DNA of 64,000 nucleotides from DAISJI01 sp964559835 (lineage in GTDB: Bacteria; Acidobacteriota; Terriglobia; Terriglobales; Acidobacteriaceae). Location of the stretch: NCBI GenBank assembly GCA_964559835.1, contig CAZLJE010000018.1, positions 45,540 through 109,539 on the forward strand, written 5' to 3'. Each line of letters opens with the position of its first letter. The first letter of the stretch is position 1. The notes under the pieces are model-generated. The model was not told the origin of the DNA. It saw only the letters and a list, made by a program, of their open reading frames with translations, and made no database searches. The translations under genes and the position numbers were made by a program. Shown one piece after another: positions 49,818 to 57,231 of the stretch.

Positions 49818-50624
49818 CTATACCTTCATCTCCGGGATCGCCTCCAGCAGCGATTGTGTGTATGGATGCGCCGGTGCTTCCGTGATCTGCGCGGTATTGC
49901 CGGTCTCGACGATCTTGCCGCGGTACATCACCGCGACGCGCGTCGCCAGGTAGCGCACCACCGGCATCGAGTGCGAGATAAACAGGTAAGTAAGCCCGAA
50001 TTCGCGCTGCAAGTTCGCCAGCAGGTTTACGATCTGCGCGCCGACACTGACATCAAGCGCCGATACCGGCTCGTCCGCCACAATGAACCTCGGCCGCAAC
50101 GCCAGCGCACGCGCAATGCCGATGCGCTGTCGCTGCCCGCCACTGAATTCATGCGGGAAACGATTCAGCGCCGATTCGTCGAGTCCGACGGCGCGCAACA
50201 ACTCCGACGGTGAGAGAAACCCATTTCTGATTTCCGATCTCTGATTTCCGATTTCCGCACCGTGAATGGTCGCCGGCTCTTCCAGGATCTTCCGCACGCT
50301 CATGCGCGGATCGAGCGAGCCAAACGGGTCCTGGAAGATGATTTGCATGTCGCGGCGAAGTTGCCGCATCTGGCGTGCGTTCGCCGCCAGCATGTCGCGT
50401 CCATCGAAGCGTATCGCTCCGCTCGTCGGCGCTACCAGTCTGAGGATCAACCGTCCGAGCGTGCTCTTTCCCGATCCTGATTCTCCGACCAACCCCAGCG
50501 TCTCGCCGGCATGAATATCGAGCGAGACCTCGTCGACCGCGCGCACTGTCCCACGCGCCGCTCCGAACATACTCTCGGAGAGCGGATAATCCTTCACCAG
50601 GTTGCGCACTTCCACCAGCGGCAT
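49818..50624 (-). CDS. Peptide/nickel-type ABC transporter ATP-binding protein (OppF/DppF-like), orphan
   Basis: 268 aa. Walker A GESGSGKST, Q-loop IIFQDPFGSLDPRM, signature FSGGQRQRIGIARAL, Walker B FIVADEPVSALD, and the C-terminal APAHPYTQSLLEAIP of the oligopeptide family. No permease or binding protein is adjacent. Residues about 121-134 (AEIGNQRSEIRNGF) are an in-frame insertion from a word repeat, between the conserved Q-loop region and the helical LLRAVGLD segment. The ATPase motifs are intact. Confidence 0.87.
   Translation of the reverse strand: MPLVEVRNLVKDYPLSESMFGAARGTVRAVDEVSLDIHAGETLGLVGESGSGKSTLGRLILRLVAPTSGAIRFDGRDMLAANARQMRQLRRDMQIIFQDPFGSLDPRMSVRKILEEPATIHGAEIGNQRSEIRNGFLSPSELLRAVGLDESALNRFPHEFSGGQRQRIGIARALALRPRFIVADEPVSALDVSVGAQIVNLLANLQREFGLTYLFISHSMPVVRYLATRVAVMYRGKIVETGNTAQITEAPAHPYTQSLLEAIPEMKV
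50223..50258 (-). repeat. Word repeat inside the ABC ATPase gene (GGAAATC / AGAAATC)
   Basis: On the minus strand: GGAAATC-GGAAATC-AGAGATC-GGAAATC-AGAAATGG. The same word is inside recG at 58678-58710. Confidence 0.85.
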
Positions 50625-50936
50625 GACCGCCTAGTGTCGGGGCAAACTCGGCGGAGCACAAGTACCCGTTCCGCGTGTTTGTCCGAAATCGGGCATCACC
50701 GAAAATGGAAGGCTGCGTCTGGATCAGTCTTGCTCTCAATAATGCAAGCTGCTGATAGTGAGCGACTTAGTGTCTACTCCCGTAGTGCCATGCACAAAAC
50801 CAGGTGCAAAGTGCAATCCTTGCCTCGGTCACATGGCCGGAACCGGACACATTCTGCTTACGATTGTTAATGCCATGCGTCAAAACCATGTCAGGAAAGG
50901 GCCCCGAACTCTGGAGGGGGTAGTGGAGCGGAAGCG
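50625..50936. other. 312-bp divergent intergenic region
   Basis: Between the ABC ATPase (minus) and the ECF sigma gene (plus). I see no ORF with coding character, no tRNA and no clear riboswitch. GGAACC at 50839-50844 could be an ECF-type -35, but no matching -10 was found. If translation of the sigma factor starts at 51048 the gap is longer. Confidence 0.5.
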
Positions 50937-51644
50937 ATGGCAGCCGAGACTGCAGCCTTACAAATCGTGCGAAGTGTGTACGATGCTTCCGAGAAACGTA
51001 TGGGACAGGTAGGCCCAAACAAAGCCACCGTTCCAACTTGGGGGCGAATGATCGGAGCGAACGCACGCCGTATTGACGACGCCGCGCTCATCCGCGAGGC
51101 GCAGCGGGGAGACCGCGCTGCCTTCGAGGAACTCGTCCGCCAGTACGACGCCGCCGTTCTCCGCCTTGCCCTGCACCTCACCGGATCGGAAGCCGACGCC
51201 CAGGACGTTTACCAGGAAGCCTTCCTGAAGGCGTACCGCAACCTCGGGAAGTTTCGTTTTGAATGCTCGTTCTACACCTGGCTGTACCGCATCGTGACCA
51301 ACCTGTGTCTCGATCACCTGCGGAAGCGGAATGTCCGCAAGGAAGACGCGGCGGTCACGACCGACTCTAACGGCGAGGAATACAGCGTCATCGATCAGGT
51401 GAGCGACGACCGCGCCGGCGCCAACCCGGAGCACGACCTGATGCGCCGCGAATTGGGCGCAAAGATCCAGAAAGCGCTGGAGAAACTCTCCGGCCGCGAA
51501 CGGATGGTGTTCGAGCTGAAGCACTACCAGGGGCTGAAGCTGCGCACCATCGGCGAAATGCTGAACACGACGGAAGAGACGGCGAAGAACACGTTGTTTC
51601 GGGCGACGCAGAAGTTGCGTGCCGCCCTGGTGGAAATGAGATAG
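50937..51644 (+). CDS. ECF RNA polymerase sigma factor
   Basis: 235 aa from ATG 50937 (GGAG upstream); ATG 51048 gives 198 aa and also fits. Region 2 is DRAAFEELVRQYDAAVLRLALHLTGSEADAQDVYQEAFLKAYRNLGKFR ending in FYTWLYRIVTNLCLDHLRKR; region 4 is LSGRERMVFELKHYQGLKLRTIGEMLNTTEETAKNTLFRATQKLR. The next gene is its anti-sigma factor. The envelope-like genes after that (DUF4097, PDZ) suggest an extracytoplasmic stress regulon. Confidence 0.9.
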   Translation: MAAETAALQIVRSVYDASEKRMGQVGPNKATVPTWGRMIGANARRIDDAALIREAQRGDRAAFEELVRQYDAAVLRLALHLTGSEADAQDVYQEAFLKAYRNLGKFRFECSFYTWLYRIVTNLCLDHLRKRNVRKEDAAVTTDSNGEEYSVIDQVSDDRAGANPEHDLMRRELGAKIQKALEKLSGRERMVFELKHYQGLKLRTIGEMLNTTEETAKNTLFRATQKLRAALVEMR

Positions 51645-51646
51645 CC

Positions 51647-52570
51647 ATGAATTGCGAATGGGTGAAGTCCAACATCACGATGTTTGTTTACGACGAGCTG
51701 GCCGACGACAGCCGCTTCGAGCTGGAGCAGCACGTCGCCCGTTGCGCCGAGTGCGCGCTGGAGCTGAAGGCCGTCCGCGGATTCCGCGACATGATGGCCA
51801 CCTTCGAGCAGCCCGAGCCGTCGCCCAACCTGCTCGCTACCTCGCGCATGAAGCTCCAGGAATCGCTGGAGACTGCCGAACAGCAAAAAGGCTTCCGCCT
51901 GTTCTTCGATCCCGCCGCGTGGCTGCACCAACTGAAGTTTTCGCCCGCACTTGCCGCAGCACTGCTGATCGTCGGGTTCGCCGGTGGCATCGGTACGGCG
52001 TGGAAGATGGTGCCTCGGAACAATTTCACCCCTACGACCACAACGACCACCACCGACGCTTCCATCGCCGGGATCCGCCAGATCACGCAAGTTCCTGGCA
52101 CCGATAAGGTCGAGATCAACTACGACACCACCGTCCCGCAGAAGGCGGAAGGTTCGATGAACGACGCCCGCATCCAGAAGCTGCTTCTGTTTGCGGCGCG
52201 CAGCAATTACAACCCGGGCGTACGCGAGGACGCGGTCAGCCAGTTGGCATCGAAGCCCGATGACTCGCGCATCCGCGAAGCGCTGAAGTCGTCATTGCTG
52301 TACGACAGCAATCCCGGCGTGCGGCTCAAGTCGCTGGACGCGCTCGGCCCTTACGTAAAGGATGACACCACCGTGCGAGACGCGGTACTGGCGGCGCTCC
52401 AGACCGACGGCAACCCGGGCGTCCGCGCCGAAGCGCTCCACCTGCTGCAACCGGTTCGTGCCGACAGCAGCGTGCGCACGGTCATCTCGCGCCTGGCTAC
52501 CGAGGACAAGAGCGATTTCATCCGTACGCAGTGCAACCGCATGCTCGCGAGCATGCCCGACATTTACTAA
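51647..52570 (+). CDS. Zinc-finger anti-sigma factor fused to HEAT repeats
   Basis: 307 aa. The anti-sigma zinc finger is Cys3, His29, Cys33, Cys36 (MNCEWVKS, QHVARCAECALEL). A helix at about 99-119 (SPALAAALLIVGFAGGIGTAW) crosses the membrane, and a Thr-rich linker follows. Residues 165-300 are HEAT-type repeats (NPGVREDAVSQLASKPDDSRIREALKSSLL, NPGVRLKSLDALGPYVKDD, NPGVRAEALHLLQPV). Extracytoplasmic HEAT repeats on an anti-sigma factor are uncommon and could be the sensor. It starts two bases after the sigma stop. Confidence 0.85.
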   Translation: MNCEWVKSNITMFVYDELADDSRFELEQHVARCAECALELKAVRGFRDMMATFEQPEPSPNLLATSRMKLQESLETAEQQKGFRLFFDPAAWLHQLKFSPALAAALLIVGFAGGIGTAWKMVPRNNFTPTTTTTTTDASIAGIRQITQVPGTDKVEINYDTTVPQKAEGSMNDARIQKLLLFAARSNYNPGVREDAVSQLASKPDDSRIREALKSSLLYDSNPGVRLKSLDALGPYVKDDTTVRDAVLAALQTDGNPGVRAEALHLLQPVRADSSVRTVISRLATEDKSDFIRTQCNRMLASMPDIY

Positions 52571-52579
52571 ACACGTTCC

Positions 52580-52647
52580 AGGTACGAGGCTCAAGGCACA
52601 AGGCCAGACAAATTTGGGCAACCGATTACTGATTACCGATTACCAGT
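52580..52647 (+). repeat. Two word repeats (GGCACAAGG type; GATTACC type)
   Basis: 52580-52605 AGGTACGAGGCTCAAGGCAC; 52619-52647 GATTACT-GATTACC-GATTACC. They lie between the anti-sigma and DUF4097 genes. Confidence 0.75.
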
Positions 52648-52686
52648 TTTAAACAACTCCTGGAGGGAGTTGGGAGAGCACAAGAA

Positions 52687-53877
52687 GTGAAACGAAATCT
52701 CAAGTACGCGATGTTAGCGGCGCTGCTGGTGACAGTCACTCTGCCGCTGGCGGCGCAAACCGGAAAGGTGTACCGCGACGGCAGTTACTGGGTCGAGGAG
52801 ATCACGGGAACGCTGTCCGGAGCACGCAGCCTGCGGGTCCGCACTGACGCCGGTTCGGTGAACATCCAGGGCGGAGCGCAGCCGGGATTCACCTACACAG
52901 TACGCAAGCGCGTGCGCGCAGCATCGGAGGAATCCGCTCGTCGTGACCTGGCGGGATTCCGCATCACGGCGAGCGTACGTAACGGCATGGCGACTTTGGA
53001 AGGCGACGCGGAGCGGCGTAATTTCCGCAATTTTTCAGTTGATTTCACGGTCAACGCTCCGCGCGAACTCGAGTCCGTCCGCGCTGAAACCGACGGCGGC
53101 ACTATTGGGGTCCGCAACATCAATGGCCGGGTGAACGCGGAAAGTGGCGGTGGGACCGTCAGCCTGTCCGACATCGTCGGCCCAGTCACCGCCGAAACCG
53201 GCGGCGGCGCCGTGGATGTCGCCAACAGCGCCGGCGAATTGAACCTGCACACCGGCGGCGGCGGCATCAAGATCAGCGGCTCGAAGGGCAAGGTCAATGC
53301 TGAGACGGGCGGCGGCACCATCAGCATCGGCGGCGCGCAGCAGGCCGTTACCGCGCAGACCGGCGGCGGCAGTATTGACCTCCAGAACTGCGGCGGCGAC
53401 GTTCGTGCTTCGACCGGCGGCGGCAGCCTTGAGATCGGTGAAGTTGCCGGCAGTGCGGACCTTGAGACCGGCGGCGGCAGCATCCGGCTGGCCGCGGCGA
53501 AAGGGCCGGTGAAAGCGTCCACCGGTGGCGGAACCATCACGCTGTACAAGCTGATGAATGGCGCGCGCGCCGAGAGCGGGGCCGGTTCCATCACGGCCGA
53601 GTTCCTTAGCGTCAATACCGATTCCACGCTCGAGACTTCGGTTGGCGACGTGATCGTCTACCTCAGCCCGAACGCCCGCGTCACGGTGAAAGCGTCGGTC
53701 GAGATGGCGAACGGCCACCGCATCCGCAGCGACTTCCCGGATATCAAGGTCTCCAGCGAAGGCGGCGAATGGGGGCCGCGCAACTACTTCGCGCAAGGCT
53801 CGCTGAACGGCGGCGGCCCGGTGCTGAGAGTGCGCACTTCCAGCGGGAACATCGAGTTCCGAAGGGCGAGCAAATGA
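52687..53877 (+). CDS. DUF4097 family secreted beta-repeat protein
   Basis: 396 aa, GTG start, GGAGGG upstream at about 52661. Signal peptide MKRNLKYAMLAALLVTVTLPLAAQ. The body is a series of about ten short beta repeats of roughly 18-20 residues with a recurring T/S-G-G-G-x-I/V pattern (ETGGGAVDVANSAGELNLH, TGGGGIKISGSKGKVNA, ETGGGTISIGGAQQAVTA, QTGGGSIDLQNCGGDVRA). This predicts a right-handed beta-helix-like fold. Function unknown; likely regulated by the adjacent sigma/anti-sigma pair. Confidence 0.8.
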   Translation: MKRNLKYAMLAALLVTVTLPLAAQTGKVYRDGSYWVEEITGTLSGARSLRVRTDAGSVNIQGGAQPGFTYTVRKRVRAASEESARRDLAGFRITASVRNGMATLEGDAERRNFRNFSVDFTVNAPRELESVRAETDGGTIGVRNINGRVNAESGGGTVSLSDIVGPVTAETGGGAVDVANSAGELNLHTGGGGIKISGSKGKVNAETGGGTISIGGAQQAVTAQTGGGSIDLQNCGGDVRASTGGGSLEIGEVAGSADLETGGGSIRLAAAKGPVKASTGGGTITLYKLMNGARAESGAGSITAEFLSVNTDSTLETSVGDVIVYLSPNARVTVKASVEMANGHRIRSDFPDIKVSSEGGEWGPRNYFAQGSLNGGGPVLRVRTSSGNIEFRRASK

Positions 53878-53879
53878 AT

Positions 53880-53917
53880 GCGTGACTTGCTGAGTTGGTG
53901 ATTGGGTGATTGCGAAA
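53880..53917 (+). repeat. Word repeat (GTGATTG-like)n
   Basis: GTGACTTGCTGAGTTGGTGA then TTGGGTGATTGC. Confidence 0.55.
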
Positions 53918-53986
53918 AATGCAGTTGCTCACAATCCGCACTCGGGAGAGTCCATCAATCAGCAAGCCAGAAAATCGGAAGATCAT

Positions 53987-55189
53987 ATGAAACAGGTAAT
54001 CATCCAAATCGCAATGTTGGCGCTGGCGGGAACGCTGGTGGCGCAGGAGCCCTCGACTCCGCCCCCGCCGCCCGCGAGCCCGCCGACGCCGCAAGTCGCG
54101 CCCACACCCGCCCCGGCCCCAAAGGCCAAACCCAGGGTCCACGTGTACACAGCCGGTCCCGGGATGTCGTCGACTGGTTCGTATCTCGGGGTCGATATCC
54201 GCGATCTCACCTCCGATCGCGCGCGCGAACTCAAACTCAAGAGCGACCAGGGCGTCGAGATCACCATGGTCGACCAGGACGGTCCTGCCTGTAAGGCGGG
54301 GGTCAAAGAGCACGACGTCGTGGTCTCCTTCAACGGCCAGAGCGTGCAGTCAGGCGAGCAGTTTCGGCGGTTGATTCGCGAATCTAAACCGGGGCATAGC
54401 GTTGCCTTAGGCATCATGCGCGACGGGCAGTCCAATACTTTGAACGCCACCTTGGGCGATCGCGCCAAGCTGTTCGGCTCGAACGCTCCGACCGTCTGGA
54501 AGGGCCCGGCGATTGCCATACCGGCGCCGGCCATCCGCATCCCTGATATCGAGATCCCGTCGTTCGTGGTGACGCAGTCGTCGCGGCGCAACGGTGTCAC
54601 TGTCGAGAACCTCACGCCGCAACTGGGCGAGTACTTCGGCGTCAAGAACGGCGGAGGGATCCTGGTGCGTGCGGTCGACAAGGGCAGCAAGGCGGAGTCA
54701 GCGGGTCTGAAGGCGGGCGATGTCATCATCCGCGTCGACAACGAACATATCTCCGACACCCGCGAGTGGTCGCGCGCGTTGCGCAACCGCGACGGCGGAA
54801 CGATCAAACTGGGCATCCTGCGTGATCGCCGCGAGCAGACGCTTTCCTTAGCCTTGCCTGAACGAAGCGACGAATCGAACAACTGGTTCGTCGGTCCCGA
54901 CGTGGAGCAACTCCGCATGGAACTTCACGACATGGGACCGGAATTGGCGAAGCAACAGGCGGAACTCCAGGCCCGCATCGCCCGCGAGATCGCCTCGCAC
55001 CAAAAAGAGATGCAGCAGGCCATGCGGGAGGCCCAGCGCGAACTCGAACGCTCCCTCCGCGACGCCAATACCGAACGCGAGCATGCGCTCCGCGACGCGC
55101 AGCGGGAAAAAGAGCGTGCCCTCCGCGAAGCCCAACGCGAGAAGGAACGCGCGCTACGCGAGAAAGAAAAGGACCAGCAAGAGCAGTGA
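53987..55189 (+). CDS. Double-PDZ periplasmic protein with a charged coiled-coil tail
   Basis: 400 aa. Signal-like N-terminus (MKQVIIQIAMLALAGTLVAQ), then a Pro-rich linker, PDZ 1 (about 62-145: SYLGVDIRDLTSDRARELKLKSDQGVEI, GPACKAGVKEHDVVVSFNG) and PDZ 2 (about 195-285: GYFGVK-like LGEYFGVKNGGGILVRAV, SAGLKAGDVIIRVDN). Residues 310-400 are an almost purely charged helix repeating REAQREKERALRE. There is no protease domain, so it is probably an adaptor. A terminator follows, closing the sigma operon region. Confidence 0.82.
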   Translation: MKQVIIQIAMLALAGTLVAQEPSTPPPPPASPPTPQVAPTPAPAPKAKPRVHVYTAGPGMSSTGSYLGVDIRDLTSDRARELKLKSDQGVEITMVDQDGPACKAGVKEHDVVVSFNGQSVQSGEQFRRLIRESKPGHSVALGIMRDGQSNTLNATLGDRAKLFGSNAPTVWKGPAIAIPAPAIRIPDIEIPSFVVTQSSRRNGVTVENLTPQLGEYFGVKNGGGILVRAVDKGSKAESAGLKAGDVIIRVDNEHISDTREWSRALRNRDGGTIKLGILRDRREQTLSLALPERSDESNNWFVGPDVEQLRMELHDMGPELAKQQAELQARIAREIASHQKEMQQAMREAQRELERSLRDANTEREHALRDAQREKERALREAQREKERALREKEKDQQEQ

Positions 55190-55204
55190 CCGAACGCAAA
55201 CAAT

Positions 55205-55239
55205 CGGCCCAGTCGCTTAGGCTGGGCCGTTCGCTTTTT
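55205..55239 (+). terminator. Intrinsic terminator after the PDZ gene
   Basis: CGGCCCAG / CTGGGCCG stem with 9-base loop, followed by TTCGCTTTTT. Confidence 0.88.
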
Positions 55240-55315
55240 ACGTCCTCGCGAGCTCTTTGTTCTTAACGCCCGAAAAGGGGCGAATCTATCGACGCGCTTG
55301 CCAGAGGTTGTTCCA

Positions 55316-55363
55316 GTGTCCGACAGCCGTGAGCACTACGCGCTGAGCCCTACGCCCTAGTCG
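55316..55363 (-). repeat. Word repeat (CTACGCNCTGAGC)n at the 3' end of the cyclase gene
   Basis: GAGCACTACGCGCTGAGCCC followed by TACGCCCTAGTCG. It overlaps the last codons of the gene ending at 55357. Confidence 0.55.
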
Positions 55364-56850
55364 TTCTTCCCCGAGTTTGCCGCGTGGCTCGACGCCACGA
55401 TGACCCGGTTTCGTCCTGCCTGCTTGGCGATATAGAGAGCGCGATCGGCGGCCGCAACCAGCGCGTCGCGGCTGTCGCCATCCACCGGGAACGACGCCAC
55501 GCCCATGCTGATCGTCACCGGGCGAGCGACGCCCGGAAAGCTGTGCGCCTCGACCGTCTTGCGCAGCTTTTCGGCGGCTGAGGCGGCGTGTTCCACCGTT
55601 GTTTGGGGCATCAGGACAACAAACTCCTCGCCGCCGTAGCGGCTCACGATGTCCGACTTGCGGAGATTCTGGTCGAACAGGGTGCTCACCTGGCGCAGCA
55701 CTTCGTCGCCGAGCAGGTGCCCGAACTCGTCGTTCAGCCGTTTGAAGTGGTCGATGTCCACCATGATGAGCGCCAGTGCATTCTCGTAACGGCGGGCGCG
55801 TTCCATCTCTTCGGTGATGCGCATCTCGAAATAACGGCGGTTGAAGATGCCGGTCAGTCCATCGACGTACGCCATGTGGCGGATGCGGTCGAAGTAGCGT
55901 GCGTTCTGGATGGCGGCGGCGCAGATGTCGGCCACCGACTCCAGCGGTTGCACGTCGTTCGCGGTGAACGCCCCGGCGCGCGCGCTCTCCAGCGCCAGCA
56001 CCCCGATCGTCTCGCCAAGAGAGATCAGCGGCAGGCACATCTCCGATTTCGTCTCGACATATCCCGGCACGTATCCCTTCACCGAAGTAACGTCGTTCTC
56101 GACCACGGGCCGCCCCGAATCGACCGCGCGTCGCGTCAGCCCGGCGCCTGCGGGAATGTCGCCCCGCTCCGGGAACCTCAACGTCAGCCTGCCCTTGTGC
56201 GCACGCAGGTACAGCCGCTGCTCTTCCAGCAGCAGGATGGCCACGTGGTCCACCGGGAAGGCGCTGAGGATGGTGGAGCAGGATTTCTCCAGCAGTTCGT
56301 CCATGTCCAGCACTGCAGTCGTATGCCGCGAGAGCGCGTTGATCGCTTCCAGTTGGGCGGCCCGCCGGCGCTCCTGCGAATAGAGCTGCGCGTTCTGCAA
56401 CGCGATCGATGCCTGCGTCGAGAACAGTGTCAGCAGATCGATGGTGTCGGAGTCGAAGAAATTCGGGACGTCACTCTGGCAGTCGAGCACCCCCACGACT
56501 TCATTGCGCACCAGCAGCGGCACGGCGATTTCCGAGCGCGTGGAGGGGATCGTGGGGATGTACCGCGGATCATGACTCACATCGGGTGCATAGATCGGGC
56601 GGCGCAGCTTGGCTGCGGTCCCGACCAGTCCCCGTCCCAGCGGTAGGCACGTTTTTTCGCTGTATTTATTCCAACCGGCGTGTGTGCGCGGCCGCAAAGT
56701 TTGCGTCTCCGGGTCCATCAGCAGGATGGCGACGTGCTGCAGATGGAAGTAATCGCGCATGATGCAAAGGATCTGGCTCAGCACCTCGTCCAGGTCGAAG
56801 GTCGAGAGCACGGCCTGACTCGCATCGTAAAGGATGGCGATCTTCTGCAT
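55357..56850 (-). CDS. GAF-GAF-GGDEF diguanylate cyclase
   Basis: 497 aa. Two GAF sensor domains (about 15-160 and 185-325) precede a GGDEF domain (about 330-485: YVDGLTGIFNRRYFEMRI, VDIDHFKRLNDEFGHLLGDEVLRQVS, RYGGEEFVVLMPQT). The active-site motif is GGEEF, a catalytically competent variant. An RxxD inhibitory site (RKSD) lies five residues before it, so product feedback is likely. No membrane segment: a cytoplasmic c-di-GMP synthase whose GAF ligands are unknown. Confidence 0.9.
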   Translation of the reverse strand: MQKIAILYDASQAVLSTFDLDEVLSQILCIMRDYFHLQHVAILLMDPETQTLRPRTHAGWNKYSEKTCLPLGRGLVGTAAKLRRPIYAPDVSHDPRYIPTIPSTRSEIAVPLLVRNEVVGVLDCQSDVPNFFDSDTIDLLTLFSTQASIALQNAQLYSQERRRAAQLEAINALSRHTTAVLDMDELLEKSCSTILSAFPVDHVAILLLEEQRLYLRAHKGRLTLRFPERGDIPAGAGLTRRAVDSGRPVVENDVTSVKGYVPGYVETKSEMCLPLISLGETIGVLALESARAGAFTANDVQPLESVADICAAAIQNARYFDRIRHMAYVDGLTGIFNRRYFEMRITEEMERARRYENALALIMVDIDHFKRLNDEFGHLLGDEVLRQVSTLFDQNLRKSDIVSRYGGEEFVVLMPQTTVEHAASAAEKLRKTVEAHSFPGVARPVTISMGVASFPVDGDSRDALVAAADRALYIAKQAGRNRVIVASSHAANSGKND

Positions 56851-56893
56851 ATTGGAAACGGGTAGCTGCGGAGAGCATAGCGCAACATTCCGT

Positions 56894-57118
56894 TTATGAA
56901 CGCTTTTTCAAGGCGGAAATCAATTTGACAACGCCGAAGCAGGCGGCGCACACCCAGAAATCGAGCAGAAGCCCGGCGTCGAGACGGTAGACCTCGTGTC
57001 GCGCCCGCTCCGGCAGGTAAGGCCAGAGCGCGAGGAAGTAGATCGCGTTTCCGACGACCACCGCAATCGCCGCTTCGACCACATTCCGAGCCAGCGATAT
57101 GGGGAACCGATCCGGCAT
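56894..57118 (-). CDS. Small hypothetical membrane protein, 74 aa
   Basis: ATG 57118. Two hydrophobic helices (NVVEAAIAVVVGNAIYFLALW and LLLDFWVCAACFGVVKLIS) with a basic end (ALKKRS). No family recognised. It sits between the cyclase and recG, divergent from recG; its leader overlaps recG's. Confidence 0.5.
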   Translation of the reverse strand: MPDRFPISLARNVVEAAIAVVVGNAIYFLALWPYLPERARHEVYRLDAGLLLDFWVCAACFGVVKLISALKKRS

Positions 57119-57231
57119 ACTTGGATTTTCCCACGCCGCGGATGCGCTATTCCGGTACACCGGATCATCAGATCCAAATCACTAGATTGATTTGCATCTT
57201 CCGCCGCAACGTCCGACACTACCTCTTCCCC

